A stretch of DNA of 35,471 bases from Blastocladiella britannica (Eukaryota > Blastocladiomycota > Blastocladiomycetes > Blastocladiales > Blastocladiaceae): positions 1 through 35,471 of the forward strand of contig MU624650.1 of assembly GCA_025349905.2 (NCBI GenBank). Direction: 5' to 3'. Position numbers and translations under genes: made by a program. Positions 19,536 to 27,923 of this stretch are shown here, one piece after another; positions within the stretch are counted from its first letter, which is position 1, and each line of letters opens with the position of its first letter. The notes below the pieces were generated by a model that made no database searches, had not been told where the DNA came from, and saw nothing but the letters and a program-made list of their open reading frames with translations.

Positions 19536-20741
19536 TCAGTTGCTGGCAGACAAGGGAAACACGGGATCCCGCCTTTCCTTGATGGCCACCATTCCCTCGG
19601 CAAAATCGGGCGACGAGTAGCACAGCGCCTGGGTATCGGCTTCGCGAGCCAGCCCACGCTGCAACGCCTCGTCCACGCGCAGCCGCAGCGACTTGGTGGT
19701 CATGCGCACCGCCACGGGACTGGCCGCGGCGATCTTGCGGGCCAGGGTCAGTGCCGCGGTGTCCAGCGCCTCGCCCTTGGCGTGCGCTTCGAGAACCAGG
19801 CCCAGATCCTTGGCCTCCGTGCCCCTATGTAGGTTTAAAAATGGTTACTCTTTAGGTGGGGGAAAAGTTGGGTGGATCACATGACGTACGAAATCAGGTC
19901 GCCCGTCAGCAATAGACGCGCAGCAACTTGCGGGCTGGTCAGCATTTCAACGGTCGTTTGCGCGCCCATCCCGGGCGTGATCCCGAGCTTGACAAAGTTG
20001 AATCCGACCTTGGCGTCATGGGCGGCGAGGCTGTTGTAATTTTTTTGTTTGTAAGAATTCATTCCATTGGTCGATTATAAAGACGTACCGCATGTCGCAA
20101 GCCATGGCCAAGCAAAAACCTGCGCCGACGGCCGGTCCGTTGATCTCTGTGATCCCAAAAACCAATAAAGTGAATAACCTCCATAAAAGGGTAAGAAATA
20201 GACAACACATACTGGCAATGGTGGGGAATGGGACCGAGCGCACGGCCAGGAACCGCGCATAGAACGCCCGCATCGTCTCGGTGTTGTTGATGTTGGAGGC
20301 CTCCATGCGTGCCGTCAGAAAGTCGAGATCGCCGCCTATAAGCTCAAGTCATTTGAGTATACTTTTCACATTTTCCAATAAATGGGCAAATGCGCACCTG
20401 CCGAAAAGGCACGGCCCTCGCCCGTCAAAATCATGGCCCGAATCGACGCGTCCTCTGGCAACAACGATGGTTAAAATTTCGTTGATCAGCTGCCAGTGAA
20501 TATTTATCATGTTCGTACTCGCCAGCTCGGCCATGGTGGCCGTAAACTCATTGCCCATGCCCTCGGTCAGCGCGTTGAGCGTCTTTGGGCGGTTGAACGC
20601 CACCTGCACCACACCTGTGCGCGAGCCGTCTTGGCGCACGTCGTGGGTGACGGACAGGAACGGCTCAGGCGCGCTGCTGATGGTGGCAAGGGCACGGGTG
20701 CCCGAGCGGAGTGCCACGGTGCGCGAGAGGACGGCGAGCAT
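19536..20741 (-). CDS. Crotonase-family protein (enoyl-CoA hydratase/isomerase-like), mitochondrial
   Basis: Predicted 296-aa crotonase-fold protein from six exons: 20741-20519, 20454-20398, 20335-20213, 20146-20089, 20030-19890 and 19824-19536 (introns 58-66 nt). The N-terminus MLAVLSRTVALRSGTRALAT is Arg/Ser/Ala-rich with no acids, a typical mitochondrial targeting peptide. Family features are FNRPKTLNALT, the first oxyanion-hole segment FSAGGDLDFL, INGPAVGAGFCLAMACDMR and VGFNFVKLGITPGMGAQTT. Where classical hydratases have Glu (human ECHS1 E144 and E164), this protein has non-acidic residues, so ordinary hydration of enoyl-CoA is doubtful; isomerase, hydrolase or another CoA-ester activity is possible. 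The FNFVKLGITPGMGA pattern also occurs in bacterial-type members. It is 85 bp tail-to-tail with PTEN. Confidence 0.87.
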
Positions 20742-21393
20742 CTTTTTAAAAATATTTTACGAAAAAGGACGCGCGTCTAATTTCCCAGTTCCCAACGGAT
20801 CAACTTAAATCATTCACAGCAGACAGCTTTTCGACCCCCTCTCTCCTTCGCTCTACGATTACGCCTCGGCTCCTCCTTCTTTCACTTTTGCATACTGGAG
20901 CCTACGTGCAGTCGTGTGTCTCGTTTGCTGATTGCTTGCACACGATTACTTTACTCCTATATACACACCCGAGCCGACTTGAATCTACATCGTTTCCGCA
21001 CTTGGAACTTGCGCAGCGGATCTCTTTTGACTTTTCTGACTTCTTTATATACGCGACTTCGATCCACCCTCTTCGATACTTACACGCGACTGTCTCTCGA
21101 GTCGCACCTTTGCCCCCTTACCAGCGAAAAAGGAAGAATACCATACTTTTCATCATATATACACTTTTTACTTTTTTTTTCGCGACACTTTTGCTCGCCA
21201 CTTTTCGTATTTGCTTTTCTTCGATTGCTCCAGGATCAAGTCAAATCCATATATTTTGCCGTTAAACGAGCACTATCGAGTCATAAAATCACATTCCATG
21301 TACGGATCCCCACCGACTCATTTAGTTTTTTGTCCTCGGAGGGCAATCATTGATCTGACTTGCAATCAAATAATAAAAACAGCTGATCCCGCA
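20742..21393. promoter_or_regulatory. Divergent promoter between the crotonase and TTBK-like kinase genes
   Basis: 652 bp separate the two start codons. The kinase side is strongly pyrimidine-rich (about 20825-21240: repeated ctct, ctcctt and ttttcttc runs), typical of a fungal core promoter and leader. An earlier in-frame ATG at 21298 would add 32 residues to the kinase; I prefer 21394 because the added segment has poor codon use and the kinase domain does not need it. No RNA gene is visible. Confidence 0.5.
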
Positions 21394-23883
21394 ATGAATG
21401 GCAACCTCCCTCAAACGCCAACCACGCACATGTTCCCTACGGCGGGCACCGCGCCACCAACGCCCGCAGGCGGCCACCCCGCGATCCCGCTGTCGGCCCA
21501 GCCCCCCGTGCTCCCACCCGGATCCATGATGCTCGGCCGCTGGCGTGTGGTGGGAAAGCTTGGCCAAGGCGCGTTTGGTCAGACATTAGAGGCCGAAGAC
21601 GGCGCGCTCAATCAGCGTCGGATCGCCATCAAGTTTGAGACGGGCACGGCCGCCAAACAAGTCTTGAAGTTGGAGATTAGCATTCTGAAGCGACTCTACA
21701 GTACGACACTCAACTATTAGACTTCATGTTTGTTATTTAAAGAGCTAATCACATATTTTTTTTATGTTAGACTGTCCGTTTACTGCAAAACTGATTGCCT
21801 CGGGAACCATCGACATTGGTGATCCGCCGGCTCCGCAGACGTACATGGTCATGGAACTGCTGGGCACGAATCTGTCGGACTTGCGCAAGCAGATGCCCGG
21901 ATCCAAGTTCTCGGCCGCCACCACCGCCATCTTGGGCCGGCAGATGATGGAGGGGCTCGAGTGGGTCCATCAAGTTGGCTACCTTCATCGCGATGTGAAA
22001 CCGGTACGTCTATTAATTTGATCCGTTCACATGTGGATATACTGACCCGAGGCACAATGTCAAATTAAAACAGTCTAACTTTGTCATGAGCCTGGATCGG
22101 CACCCTGACCGCAATGGCGTTCCGCGGGCTCGCTGCTATATCATTGACTTTGGTCTGTCGCGTCGCTTCCTCACACCCGAGGGCGGGGTCCGCGATCCGC
22201 GCCCGACCGCTGGGTTCCGTGGAACCGCACGCTATGCTTCGCGTGCGTTTTTTTCCATTCTACATTCACTTTGTGGTAGCAAGGGCCAATAACTTATAAC
22301 CGTGATATTATACAGTCAACGCCCACGAGTCAAAGGAACTCGCCCGCCGCGACGATTTTTGGTCCATTCTGTACCTGCTAGTCGAGTTCCTCACCGGCCA
22401 GCTCCCGTGGCGCAAAGAAAAGGACCGCGACGCAGTGTACCGGCTCAAGCGCGCGTGCACGACCGAGGACCTGGTATGGAAGCTCGGGGACCCGATGGTG
22501 CAGCTATACCGGCACATTTTGTCGCTCGAGTACGCGGCGGTGCCCAACTACGCGCTCATGTGCTCGTACATGGATAACTTGCAAATGGCGTCGGGCGAGC
22601 CCGCACACGTCGAATACGACTGGGAACGCCGCACGCCCGTGGCTACTAGCCCGCCGCCGCCACCACCGCCGCCGCCGATTCACACGGCCGGCGCGGCGGG
22701 AGGGGCGAAACGTCCAGCAGTCGTGCTTTCGGCACCGCCGCCGGGTCGGCACCGCCGCGAGTACATGGACCGGCTGGACGCTCAGCAGCAACCTGAGGGT
22801 GCTGTGGCGGTTGCTGCGTCGCCTACGCCGCAGTACCGCCCGCTTCTTGGGACTACCGATGCCATGCCGTCGCCCGCGTCCCCGCACGCAATGTCGATGC
22901 CCACCACGCGGCCTCGGTCGCCGCACCCAGACCAGCTGCGCCGTGCTGGTCGTCGGCACGACGGCAATGGTAACGGTGACGACGACGAGCTTGATCTCGA
23001 GGACGAACTGGACGACGAGCTGGAGGACGAGGGCGACGACGACGACGATCTCGACCACCCGCACGACCCCGCCGCGCGCCACGCGTACTTGCGCGGCCGG
23101 CTTTCGCCGTCGCCCATGGCGCACCCGACGAGCGGCGGTCGTCGGCAAGTGTTTGGCAGTTTCCCACGTACGGGCTCGTTGCCCCCGCCGCCACGCGCGC
23201 CGGCCTCTCCCGCGGCCATTTCGGGTATGATGGCGCGTCTGCGTGTCCATGGCGGCGGCGGCGGTGGTCGCGACGTTTCGAGTTCGTCCGGCAGCTTGCG
23301 TCGCGGCACGGGGACGCCGACCACCGGGTACCCTGTGGCCGATACCGGGTCGCCCACGACCGCCGGTGGCCCGCTTTCGCCCATGTCCCCTCTCCCGCCT
23401 CCGTCGTCCATGCACAGCGGCAGTGGCGGAAAGAGTGATTCGACGGGCGGCGGCAGCGGCAAGTCGGGCAACATGTTCCAGCGCTTACAGCGCGGCGTGC
23501 GCGGCCTGCGCGACCAGCTGCTGCAAAAGTCGCCGACCAAGAACGGATTGGCGGTGCACGGCCGGTCGGCTACGCCCGCGCCCCTGCCAACCGCATCATC
23601 GATCGGGCCACCGCCGTCGCCGTACGTGCCGCACCCGGCACACCCCGAGAGGAGCCAGCTGGAGGCTATGCACAAGACGTACGATTCCAAGTACGGGATG
23701 GGCAGTGGGATGCCGCCGACCGCGAGCCGCGCTGGATCGGGCGAGTTCCATGATGCGGCTGATGGCGGGGAAGAATTGCAGCAACAACAGCAACACCAAC
23801 AAATGCGGGATGGATCCTTGGCTCGGTCTTTGGGACTTACCGTCGGTGGAGGGGGACGCCGGCCCAACGCGCGTAGCCCATGA
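21394..23883 (+). CDS. Tau-tubulin-kinase-like (CK1 superfamily) Ser/Thr protein kinase
   Basis: Predicted 758-aa kinase from exons 21394-21700, 21771-22003, 22074-22242 and 22316-23883 (introns 70, 70 and 73 nt). After a Pro-rich 45-residue leader, the kinase domain has glycine loop GQGAFG (57-62), catalytic Lys80 in IAIKFE, HRDVKPSNF with Asp177, and DFG at 205-207 (IIDFGLSRRF). Then comes the CK1-group activation region [27 protein letters not shown], formed across the third intron. VEFLTGQLPWRKEKD and LYRHILSLEYAAVPNY are closest to animal TTBK1/2 and related worm and protist kinases rather than to CK1 proper. The C-terminal ~410 residues are disordered: Pro runs, an Asp/Glu/Leu acidic block, Gly/Ser tracts and a final Gln run. 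TTBKs act on microtubules and at the basal body in ciliogenesis; that role here is inference. Confidence 0.9.
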
Positions 23884-24344
23884 TCATCTTGCGGATCTTG
23901 AGGAGACGGTTTTTAGTTCAATATACAGATTTAAACTTGCACAGCACAGCTGCAGTTTGATCCAAGCCCTTGTGTGATCCAGTCCTGGGTCAAGGCACAA
24001 GTCAATGTCTCGTTGAGACTCATTTTCCAGCCAACCTGACTTGGTGTTTCGACCTGCATCACAGGCATACTGCACCTACTGGGGTCCGATTAAAGTGCCA
24101 TTTTTGTCCATTGAGAGTGGCACAGCTGCGGTGTCATTCGCGGACAAGTGGTCGCTCACCGTCGTGACTTGCATTTTTTTTAGATTTTTCGGTGTCACTC
24201 ACACACAAAATACGCAATTTGGTGCCACCGGGAACCCGCATGCGTGGCAATGCCCTTGTGCGCATTCGGCGGCGCCTTAAAGTGGACCAGCACCCGTCCT
24301 TGCGAAGCGCAACACGCAACCCACACGGACCTTCATAGAACAAG
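23884..24344. promoter_or_regulatory. Kinase 3' region and chitinase promoter
   Basis: 461 bp between two plus-strand genes. The left part contains two adjacent stem-loops at 23969-24019 (listed separately), which fall in or just after the kinase 3' UTR. The right part holds an A/T run at 24172-24190 and the chitinase promoter and leader. I see no TATA box placed convincingly and no small gene. Confidence 0.45.
23969..24019 (+). other. Pair of adjacent stem-loops downstream of the kinase gene
   Basis: CTTGTG-TGATCCA (23969-23981) pairs with TGGGTCA-CACAAG (23986-23992 and 23996-24001) around a GTCC loop, giving 13 pairs including one G-U and a 3-nt bulge. It is followed at 24007-24019 by GTCTC-GTT-GAGAC, a perfect 5-bp hairpin. 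Together they lie 86 nt past the kinase stop. They could be 3' UTR structure, part of a small RNA, or chance. Confidence 0.4.
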
Positions 24345-25807
24345 ATGCACCCCATTTCCTCCCTCCTCGCACTGGTCGCTCTTTGCACATTTGGGGCCAC
24401 TGCCGCACCCGCGTACTACGTCCCCGAGTGCGCCCAGGGTAGCGAATCGCCCAAGTGCTGGGCGGTGGCCTCTCCGATCTACAACGACGAGCCGTGCACT
24501 GGTAGCGGCAATGGCGGCGCGGTGCCAACAGCCACGCCAACGTACACGTGGAAGCCCACCCCAACGTCGACGCCGTACACGACGGACATTGCCACACCTT
24601 CGTCGTCATCGTCGGCGGCGGCCACGTCGTCGGCACCAGCAAGCTACCCGCGGCCAGCGCCGACGGCCGGCGCATCGCGCAACGTGGTCGCGTACTTTGC
24701 CAACTGGAAGCAGAGTTACCAGGTGACCGACTTGCCCGTGGAGGACCTGACGCATGTCATTTATGTCCGTATTGTGATTTCGTCATGCAAAAAACAAAAA
24801 GTCTCACCAGCAAAAACGTATAGGCATTCACGATCCCCAAGAACGGCGTCGCGGTGCTGACCAACCCGGACTACGATGCCAAGCAAATGCCGCTTCTCAA
24901 CAGCCCCACGGGCCCCGTGCGCAAGCGCAACCCTTCGCTCCAGTCCCTGCTGTCGATTGGCGGGTGGACGGGCAGCGCCGAGTTCTCGACGATCGCCAGG
25001 TCTGCGTCGGCCCGTGCGGCGTTTGTCAAGTCGCTGGTGGATCTGGTCGGCAAGTACGGTTTTGATGGCGCCGACATTGACTGGGAGTACCCGGGCACCG
25101 ACGGCAACGACGGCAACGCGATCGATGCGGCCCACGACGGGAACAACTTTACATTGTTGCTGCGCGAAACCCGCGCGGCACTGGCCAAGTTGCAGGCGAC
25201 CACGTACCGGAAACAGCCGTACTTGTTGACGGTCGCCACGGGCGCGGCGGCTAACGCGTACTCGAAGCTGGACATGGCTGGGTTGGCCGCCAATGTCGAT
25301 TTCGTCAACGTTATGACGTACGATGCCGCGGGCGCCTGGTCCCCCGCCACGGGCGCCAACGCGGGCATGTCGCTGATCAACGCCGCGATCGCCGGGTACC
25401 GCGCCGCCGGACTGCCCGCGCACCAGCTGCAGATCGGCATTCCGCTGTACGCGCGAGCGTTCGCGGGTGTCAAGTTTAGTGGCAATAAGGCCCAGATCGT
25501 GACTGGCGGTTTGCCGTTCAACAAGGCGGTGGCGGCGCCGGGCACCGTGGAGCCGTCGGTCGTGGACTACAATGACTTGGCCGCCAACTACTTGCCGACG
25601 TACAGCAAGGGCTACGACACGGTCGAGAACTCGCTGACTGTGTGGAACGAGCAGAAGGGCATTTGGATCAGCGCCGAGGACGCCACCACCGCCAAGATCA
25701 AGGCCAACTTGGCCGTCACCCACGGGCTGGCGGGAGTGTTTGTCTGGGAGCCGTCGCAGGAGACGACCAACACGGTGATTCGCGCCATCAAGGTCGCGCT
25801 CAACTAA
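24345..25807 (+). CDS. Secreted GH18 chitinase
   Basis: Predicted 467-aa chitinase from exons 24345-24764 and 24824-25807 (59-nt intron, donor GTCCGT, acceptor TATAG). A clear signal peptide (HPISSLLALVALCTFGATAA) is followed by a short region with three Cys and a Ser/Thr/Pro-rich linker. The GH18 barrel begins at RNVVAYFANWKQSY; the splice creates VIYAFTI, matching beta-strand 2. LLSIGGWTGS is strand 3, and the catalytic DGADIDWE motif has D221, D224, D226 and the acid E228. MTYDAAGAWSPATG and a late Trp in GVFVWEP complete the substrate cleft. It hydrolyses beta-1,4 GlcNAc in chitin outside the cell, for wall remodelling or nutrition. I see no recognised chitin-binding module. It is 49 bp tail-to-tail with the next gene. 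Confidence 0.93.
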
Positions 25808-25856
25808 AAATCTTTCATCTCATAGAATGTATAAATCAAATTCGTTTTTTTTTTTT

Positions 25857-26673
25857 TCATTTTGGTATGGCGATAATAGGGCCGCCCATCCACGAATCGA
25901 TAAATGCGAGAAGTTGCGCGTTATTGGATGCATCGTCCATCCACTTGCGCTGCGTTACGAGAAACACCCAAGCGGCCGATGCTCGCGAGCTCAGTTCGTG
26001 ATCCGGGCGGCGATGGAGCTGACCAGCATCGATAGCAGACAGGATCGGGGCAAGTTCCGCTTCAGGGTAATTGGACGCGACAATGAGCTGGGCCAGGGGC
26101 GGTGCGGGCACGGGAATAGGCCGGCGCGCTAGGATCGGGACGCAGCACCGCTGCACGACAGCCCACTTTTCCAGCATGGATTGGACCAGGACCAGATCAT
26201 TATTACAGCCGGCGAGTCCAGCGGCAGCCAGGGACACGAGGCCGGCGATTTCGTGCAGTGCATGCGAGAACAGGGCCAGGTCGTCTGCCAGCGCGACCAG
26301 TGTTTCCGTTGCTACTGGTTCGGCGAGGATCTAATGTCGTCCATTTTGTGAGAGTTAGATCCATTGCATGAAGTGTAGAGAGACACACCTCGTCCATCAA
26401 AAAGCCTGGGTCGCACAAGAGCCGGCGCGCATGGACAATGGCCGAGAGGGGTGAATCGTGCTCAACACAGCCACTGAGCGCGGCGAGGTCATCCAGACCG
26501 GTGGTGGCAGGGTGCGTCGAGAGGTGGGCGGTCAGCGCTTGGGTGGCCGTTTCGACGAGCGCACATCGGAGGTCATCCTCGCCGTACCCGAGCACTGCAG
26601 TCCACTGCAGAGCAGCCGCGTCGGCCGGCAGCACGAATGGGCGGGTTAAATTTGGGCGCCGTTGCATTTCCAT
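25857..26673 (-). CDS. Hypothetical helical protein, 252 aa
   Basis: Predicted from exons 26673-26389 and 26330-25857, with a 58-nt intron (donor GTGTGT, branch site TCTAAC, acceptor TTAG) whose removal restores one frame: FLMDE joined to ILAEPVATETLV. An upstream GTG-initiated extension is not a credible start. The protein is soluble, Leu/Ala-rich and almost entirely helical, with no signal peptide or membrane helix. Helices include LALFSHALHEIAGLVSLAAA and LVQSMLEKWAVVQRCC. Codon use matches its neighbours, so I think it is a real gene, but I do not recognise the family. It is divergent from RPL41, with 250 bp between start codons, and convergent with the chitinase. Confidence 0.75.
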
Positions 26674-26923
26674 TGCTGGAGAGGTCGGCCAGTTTCGCCC
26701 CTCAAAATCCAACGGTGCGCGTGATGTTTGAGCACGTGTTGTTTTTGGTGCACCCGAAAAAAAAAAGTTGAAAAAAGAGCATCGCACCCGCCGACAACTT
26801 CACTCTTTGGATTGGCTCTTTAACCCATCTTGGTTTTATTTCAGTACGCTATCTTTGCAACCCTTGTTATGTTTATGTCTGTTTTCTGACCCTCTCTTTC
26901 CCTCACCCTTTTGATTAGTCAAG

Positions 26924-27001
26924 ATGCGTAACAAGTGGAAGAAGAAGCGCACCCGCCGCCTGAAGCGCAAGCGCAGAAAGATGCGTGCTCGCTCCAAGTA
27001 A
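26924..27001 (+). CDS. RPL41: 60S ribosomal protein eL41
   Basis: A 25-codon frame encodes the whole of eL41, the smallest ribosomal protein: MRNKWKKKRTRRLKRKRRKM followed by RARSK and TAA. Seventeen of 25 residues are Lys or Arg. The sequence matches the nearly invariant eukaryotic eL41, which sits as a single helix bridging the two ribosomal subunits. The upstream 250 bp is pyrimidine-rich, as is usual for ribosomal protein promoters. TTTTATTTCAG at about 26831-26841 and TTTGATTAG just before the ATG look like acceptor sites, so a 5' leader intron is possible. Easily missed by size-filtered gene finders. Confidence 0.96.
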   Translation: MRNKWKKKRTRRLKRKRRKMRARSK

Positions 27002-27431
27002 GCGACTCGTGTTCCTTTTGGACGCACCCCACCCTGGTCGACTCGAGTAGCAACCCCCCAACACCACCACCACTCGGTAACACAACAAGGCGCCATGGCC
27101 CACCCCCCCCCAACAAAAAAAAGAAAAAAGCATCACCACCACCACCCCCCAGCATCGAGACGCGATCCCGGAACCTCGCAACCGCCGCGTCCATCCTCCG
27201 TTTGGCCGTGTCGTGCGCGACCCCGTAACCGTAGTTCAGCGACTGTCCCCTTCCTTTCTCTTCTTTTTCGGCCATGCTACCACCCCGTCCACCCCACAAG
27301 CCCTCGCCCCATGAACAAGCAGCATGGCGTTCCTTGTCGTTGTGTTTTCCCCCCGCTACCCCCGTGTCCACCGGATCCAACACTGCTCTCGCCCGAGCCC
27401 CCCACCCCACCTTTTGACGGAACCTAATTGG

Positions 27432-27671
27432 CCGACCCACCTGAAACGGTGCAAAGTCGGTAGCTGATCGGAGTTGTCGCTCTACTTTACTGAGTGGCAT
27501 CGTGCGTCGTGATGAGCGCACAACGACCGTGGCCTAACTGCTGGAGTCCTCGACCTGGCCACGAGGGAGCTTCTTTAAGAGCTCACCTATTTGTCGTCCG
27601 AAGGCTGCTGATGGCGGCGCAAGCGGACCTCGTACGGTCCATTGTTCCTTTTATGCCGCACCATTAGGTGC
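27432..27671 (+). ncRNA. Candidate structured non-coding RNA (unassigned)
   Basis: At least six short stems with perfect or near-perfect pairing occur in 240 nt. They are CCGAC/GTCGG (27432-27436 with 27456-27460) enclosing CACC/GGTG; GTGCG/CGCAC (27502-27506 with 27517-27521); CGTGGCC/GGCCACG (27528-27534 with 27557-27563); GAGCT/AGCTC (27567-27571 with 27580-27584); GTCCG/CGGAC (27596-27600 with 27624-27628) enclosing GCTGC/GCGGC; and GCACC/GGTGC around an ATTA loop (27658-27671). GTGATGA at 27509 resembles a snoRNA C box but no terminal D box fits. I could not match U1-U6, U3, RNase P/MRP or SRP RNA. It may be a lineage-specific snoRNA or 3' UTR structure; orientation is unproven. Confidence 0.33.
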
Positions 27672-27744
27672 AGTGGGGGAGGTACGGCGAGGTTGCGGTG
27701 AGGTTTGGATGAAGCCCACCCCACCAACCAACCAACCACCAACC

Positions 27745-27845
27745 ATCTTTTTTTTTTCCTTTTTCTCTTTCTCTCCCTTTCTCTCTCTGGTTTCGCTCTC
27801 GATTCCCCTCGCTCTTTTCTCTTTTTTTCTCTCCTGCTTGTTTGT
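27745..27845 (+). promoter_or_regulatory. Polypyrimidine tract upstream of the C2/coiled-coil gene
   Basis: About 100 nt of almost uninterrupted C and T, ending some 80 nt before the ATG at 27924. Such tracts commonly mark core promoters and transcription starts in fungi, and a similar one precedes the kinase gene. The T9 run at 27748-27756 could instead end a Pol III transcript of the structured region upstream. Confidence 0.45.
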
Positions 27846-27923
27846 CGTCGAGGCTCCCCTGTTAGTGTGTTCGAATTTTTTTTGTTGAATTGAATAGTCG
27901 CTGTCGGTTTTCGTTCAAAAAAT

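Larger units (their letters stand above)
27002..27923. other. Intergenic region after RPL41
   Basis: 922 bp with no credible protein gene. The first part (27002-27430) is the RPL41 3' region, C/A-rich with homopolymer C and A runs around 27100-27150. The middle (27432-27671) is dense in perfect stem-loops and is listed separately as a candidate RNA. The last part (about 27745-27845) is an almost pure pyrimidine tract, probably the core promoter and leader of the next gene at 27924. Confidence 0.55.

Noticed and set aside
18316..19623. 435-codon minus-strand frame opposite PTEN
   Set aside because: Antisense shadow created by strong GC3 bias; PTEN on the plus strand has clear homology.
22504..23867. 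Minus-strand frames of 303 and 361 codons opposite the kinase tail
   Set aside because: Low-complexity antisense shadows of the Pro/Gly/Asp-rich kinase C-terminus; no domain recognised.
24761..25723. 320-codon minus-strand frame opposite the chitinase
   Set aside because: Antisense shadow; the plus strand encodes an intact GH18 catalytic motif.
27425..27480. SRP RNA helix 8-like sequence (GAAACGG..GCA)
   Set aside because: The essential AGCAG side of the symmetric loop is missing and no Alu-domain motif is found at either end.
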